Assembly (NCBI GenBank): GCA_944326325.1 | Contig: CALVDQ010000001.1 | Location: 434,001 to 498,000, forward strand | Origin: an uncultured Bacteroidales bacterium | GTDB taxonomy: Bacteria > Bacteroidota > Bacteroidia > Bacteroidales > UBA932 | Direction of reading: 5' to 3' | Length of the DNA stretch: 64,000 nt | In this document: positions 61,266 to 64,000 of the stretch, piece by piece | How the letters are laid out: every line of letters starts with the position of its first letter | Position numbering within the stretch: the stretch's first letter is position 1 | Program-made: the position numbers and the translations under genes | The notes under the pieces: model-generated | What the model was told of the DNA's origin: nothing | Database searches by the model: none | Seen by the model: the letters and a program-made list of their open reading frames with translations, nothing else

Positions 61266-62921
61266 GATGACCAGCTGGGCGATGATGACGCGGGCAAACA
61301 TTGACATCGGATATGCCGTGGCGTAGCTTACTGCCGGCTCGTCATTGTCGACCGTGGTGCCGGCATAATTGAGGGCCATCGGGTTGGCCATGCTTCCGCA
61401 GAGCATCCCCACATTGCAGGCATAGTCGGTCTTGAGGAATTTCTGTGCTATAATACCGATGGCCAGAGTCGGAACCACCGCCATGGCGAATGCTATCCCC
61501 ACCCAAATGAGCCCGTCCATACAGAATACGGTCTCGAAGAAATGTTCCCCGGCATCCAGACCGAGACCCGCAAGATAGGTCACAAGCCCGAACTGCCTCA
61601 GCATCAGATTGGCACTCTGGGTAGTATATGTGGTGAGATGGAACCGCGGCCCGAAAGCGCCCATCAGTATGCCTACTATTATCGGTCCGCCCGCTATACC
61701 GAGCTTTATCGGTACGCTCATTCCCGGTATGGCGAACGGGATGCTTCCGAGAATGACACCGAGAGCGAGGCCGATGAATATTGCTATCAGATTCGGTTCG
61801 TTCAGCCTTTTCTCTTCATTGCCGAGGATTTTCCCGACGTTGTCCACGGCTGCCGCCTCCCCGACAATGGTGAGCCGGTCTCCTATCTGCAGCCTCAGGG
61901 ACGGAGAGGCGAGAAGGTCTATGCCGGCCCTGTTTACCCTTGTAATGTTTATGCCGTACAGGTTCCTCAGTCTGAGCGATCCCAGTTTTACACCGTTGAT
62001 GTGGGGCTGGGTGACGAGTATCCTTTTTGAAATCAGCATACTGTCAAGAGCGTTCCAGTCTATGTCCTCCTTGTTCCAGTCCTTGCTTTCCTTTTCTCCG
62101 AAAAGGGTCTTGATCTTCTCGACATCCGGTTCCGACGATATCACCAGGAGATGGTCGTGCGGCATTATTACGGTGTCTGAAGCCGGGATACTGACCTTCC
62201 CGTTTCTCCACACCCTCGAAATGACGAACCTGACATCGGTCAGGGAGGTTATTTCCTTTATGTTTTTTCCGAATATGGCCGGATTGCTTATCTGGAATTC
62301 GCTTATGAACGGCTTGGCCGGTTCCGGGATAGTTTTCTGCCTTACGTTCTTCCCGTTCCCTATCTTCCGGAGGATAATGATGACGAATATCATCCCGATC
62401 ACTCCGACAGGATAGCCTACGGCACACGCCAGCGACATTTCCGTGACTTTTCCGGCTCCTTCAGGGTCGACTTGCAGCGCAGCCTGCTGTGCTGCACCGA
62501 GCATCGGGGTATTTGTCACGGCTCCGGAGAACAGGCCTACCATCTCGGTGACCGACCACTGTCCTGTCAGGGCGAGGGCTATTGTCATGGCAAATCCGGT
62601 GACCACGACGGCTATTCCGAGCAGGTTGAGCTTCACCCCTCCTTTCTTGAACGACGAGAAGAAGCCCGGTCCGACCTGCAGCCCGAGGGTGTATACGAAT
62701 ATGACCAGCCCGGCGTTCTGGGCGAATGCCAGCATATCCTCGTTTACCTCAATACCAATGTGTCCGGCCAGTATGCCGGCAAAGAATACGAATGTGATGC
62801 CGAGAGAAATCCCGTAGATCCTGATTTTTCCCAAGGCAAGGCCTGCTGCAGCTATGACTGCCAGCACGAGCAGCGTCTGTATGGCGGACGGCTGTATGAA
62901 CAGTTCTTCTAACCAGTGCAT
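61251..62921 (-). CDS. YidE/AspT-type (AAE family) transporter with TrkA-C domains
   Basis: This 556-residue inner-membrane protein has two blocks of five to six helices flanking a cytoplasmic pair of TrkA-C (RCK_C) domains (about residues 205-375: VIMPHDHLLVISSE; LQIGDRLTIVGEA). This is the Asp:Ala exchanger/putative transporter family layout. Glycine-rich helix signatures GLQVGPGFFSSFKKGG and YAGTTVDNDEPAVSYATAYP match the family. The substrate is unknown. It lies 27 bases after the second chromate transporter gene and may share its transcript. Confidence 0.87.
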   Translation of the reverse strand: MHWLEELFIQPSAIQTLLVLAVIAAAGLALGKIRIYGISLGITFVFFAGILAGHIGIEVNEDMLAFAQNAGLVIFVYTLGLQVGPGFFSSFKKGGVKLNLLGIAVVVTGFAMTIALALTGQWSVTEMVGLFSGAVTNTPMLGAAQQAALQVDPEGAGKVTEMSLACAVGYPVGVIGMIFVIIILRKIGNGKNVRQKTIPEPAKPFISEFQISNPAIFGKNIKEITSLTDVRFVISRVWRNGKVSIPASDTVIMPHDHLLVISSEPDVEKIKTLFGEKESKDWNKEDIDWNALDSMLISKRILVTQPHINGVKLGSLRLRNLYGINITRVNRAGIDLLASPSLRLQIGDRLTIVGEAAAVDNVGKILGNEEKRLNEPNLIAIFIGLALGVILGSIPFAIPGMSVPIKLGIAGGPIIVGILMGAFGPRFHLTTYTTQSANLMLRQFGLVTYLAGLGLDAGEHFFETVFCMDGLIWVGIAFAMAVVPTLAIGIIAQKFLKTDYACNVGMLCGSMANPMALNYAGTTVDNDEPAVSYATAYPMSMFARVIIAQLVILLLS

Positions 62922-62948
62922 TTTTCTATCCGTTATGCCTGTTCCCTG

Positions 62949-63497
62949 TCAATATATCAGGAAACCGATTATCCCTCCGGCGATTATTGTGATTATAGGG
63001 TTTGTTTTCCATATCCAGGAGACCAGGAATGCCGCAGAGAACAGCAGCCAGCTTTTCCAGTCCGGAAAGTTCTCGGGGGTGATGAGCAGGATGGCCGAGG
63101 CTCCGATGAGTCCCACGACGGCCGGTTTCAGTCCGGACATGATTCCCGAGAATACGGTATTGTTGCTGAATTTGTAGTACATCCGGCACATCGCGAGGAC
63201 AATGATGAAGGATGGCAGGACTACGGCCAGGCTGGTGGTGAATGACCCCAGTATGCAAAGCGGTTGCGGCGCCCCGGCGGTCTCAAGGACGGTGTATCCA
63301 ATGTATGTGGCACTGTTTATCCCTATAGGGCCCGGGGTCATCTGCGAAATGGCGACTATGTCGGTGAAAGTATTCTCGTCTATCCAGTTATGTACGGTCA
63401 CGACCTGGGTCTGTATCAGCGACAGCATGGCATAGCCTCCTCCTATGGTAAAGAGGCCGATTATGAAGAATGTAAGGAAAAGTTCTATGATAATCAT
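62949..63497 (-). CDS. Chromate transporter family protein (half-size)
   Basis: This 182-residue protein has about six helices and the CHR family motif FFIIGLFTIGGGYAMLSLIQ with ISQMTPGPIGINSATYIGY. It forms one half of a split transporter; it overlaps the next half by four bases (63494-63497). Half-size CHR pairs work together as chromate/sulfate exporters in some bacteria, but the physiological substrate here is not known. Confidence 0.9.
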   Translation of the reverse strand: MIIIELFLTFFIIGLFTIGGGYAMLSLIQTQVVTVHNWIDENTFTDIVAISQMTPGPIGINSATYIGYTVLETAGAPQPLCILGSFTTSLAVVLPSFIIVLAMCRMYYKFSNNTVFSGIMSGLKPAVVGLIGASAILLITPENFPDWKSWLLFSAAFLVSWIWKTNPIITIIAGGIIGFLIY

Positions 63498-64000
63498 TTC
63501 AGGCTGTCCCTCCTTCTTTTGTCATTTATCTTCACTATTGCGAAGGACACGACGATTACGACGGTCAGTATATATATAGGTGAAACTTTCAGGAATCCTA
63601 CCAGGACAAGCACGGTTCCGGCAACGAGGTATGACCACCATGTCCTGACTGACTTCTTTGCCATCTGGAACATCGGTACGGCTATCAGAGCCACCACTAC
63701 CGGGCGTATTCCCTTGAAAATGCGGATTACCACGGGATTGTCCTGGTATCCGGTGAAAAGTATCGCGATAAGCAATATTATGAGTATTGACGGCAGGACG
63801 CTTGCTACGGTAGCCACGATGCTTCCTCTGGTACCTTTCAGCCTGTATCCGGTAAAAATGGCGATGTTCACCGCCAGGAGTCCCGGTGCAGTCTGGGAAA
63901 GGGCGATTATGTCAGGAAAATCCTCGTCCCTGAGCCATCCCCTGCCTACGATTTCGCTTTGTATCAGCGGTATCATCGCCATGCCTCCGCCGATTGTAAA
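63494..64000 (-). CDS. Chromate transporter family protein, 5' end outside the window
   Basis: The visible 169 residues, running from the window edge to the stop, are the second CHR half. FTIGGGMAMIPLIQSEI and ALSQTAPGLLAVNIAIFTGYR align with the downstream partner. The N-terminus (a few residues) is cut off. Its stop overlaps the start of the next gene by four bases, so translation is coupled. Confidence 0.9.
   Translation of the reverse strand, partial: FTIGGGMAMIPLIQSEIVGRGWLRDEDFPDIIALSQTAPGLLAVNIAIFTGYRLKGTRGSIVATVASVLPSILIILLIAILFTGYQDNPVVIRIFKGIRPVVVALIAVPMFQMAKKSVRTWWSYLVAGTVLVLVGFLKVSPIYILTVVIVVSFAIVKINDKRRRDSLK

Overview
The window looks like a chromosomal segment of a member of the Bacteroidales. 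The evidence is a SusC/SusD pair, a hybrid two-component regulator of PUL type, a BACON-domain glycosidase, DUF4271 beside hemD, and several promoters of the Bacteroidetes form TTTG-N20-TAnnTTTG; strong Shine-Dalgarno sequences are scarce. Codons are fairly GC-rich. I cannot name a genus from the sequence alone. I see no phage, no transposase, no CRISPR array and no rRNA. There is one tRNA, tRNA-Leu(UAA).

Layout. Bases 1-4074 carry the 3' end of a membrane pyrophosphatase and a methionine/aspartate-family cluster, metX-metY-asd. Bases 4069-8606 carry leftward housekeeping genes (an RlmI-like methyltransferase, DUF456, an Xaa-Pro aminopeptidase, ahcY) and a 75-bp tandem array that runs into a palindrome-rich repeat. 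Bases 8655-38578 form a large polysaccharide utilisation locus (PUL). Its first leftward unit is DUF1080, Gfo/Idh/MocA and GH115. Its second leftward unit is an unassigned toroid enzyme, GH43, two GH105 enzymes, SusC, SusD and a surface glycan-binding protein. Its rightward unit is the HTCS regulator, a GH2 enzyme and a 1274-residue three-domain protein (FAD oxidoreductase, GH130, SGNH esterase). Both leftward units carry a matching 28-bp direct-repeat element exactly 40 bp from a proposed -7 box, which suggests a shared HTCS operator.

From 38.6 to 64 kb the content is mostly housekeeping or envelope: an AAA_14/DUF4143 ATPase, a TlpA-like lipoprotein, fabG, comF, tRNA-Leu, a YhcH family protein, a PAP2 phosphatase, a GT4 glycosyltransferase, lolD, a TrmN6-like methyltransferase, an unrecognised membrane-anchored protein, lepA, menA, an operon of sui1/DUF4271/hemD/rnpA/yidD/ubiE, an lgt/ybaK/HAD operon, a lipoprotein cyclophilin, a flippase, a YidE/AspT-type transporter and a split chromate transporter pair cut by the window edge.

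How the parts work together. The PUL encodes outer-membrane import (SusC, SusD, SGBP) and enzymes expected to act on uronic-acid-containing glycans (GH115, two GH105), plus neutral-sugar glycosidases (GH43, GH2, GH130) and an esterase. It also holds three elements linked to sugar oxidation (a Tat-exported Gfo/Idh/MocA oxidoreductase, DUF1080, a FAD oxidoreductase), so an oxidative 3-keto-glycoside step is plausible. The most unusual items are the triple fusion enzyme, the shared operator, the palindrome-mosaic repeat and its use as a promoter, and a Met-rich leader peptide candidate before metX.
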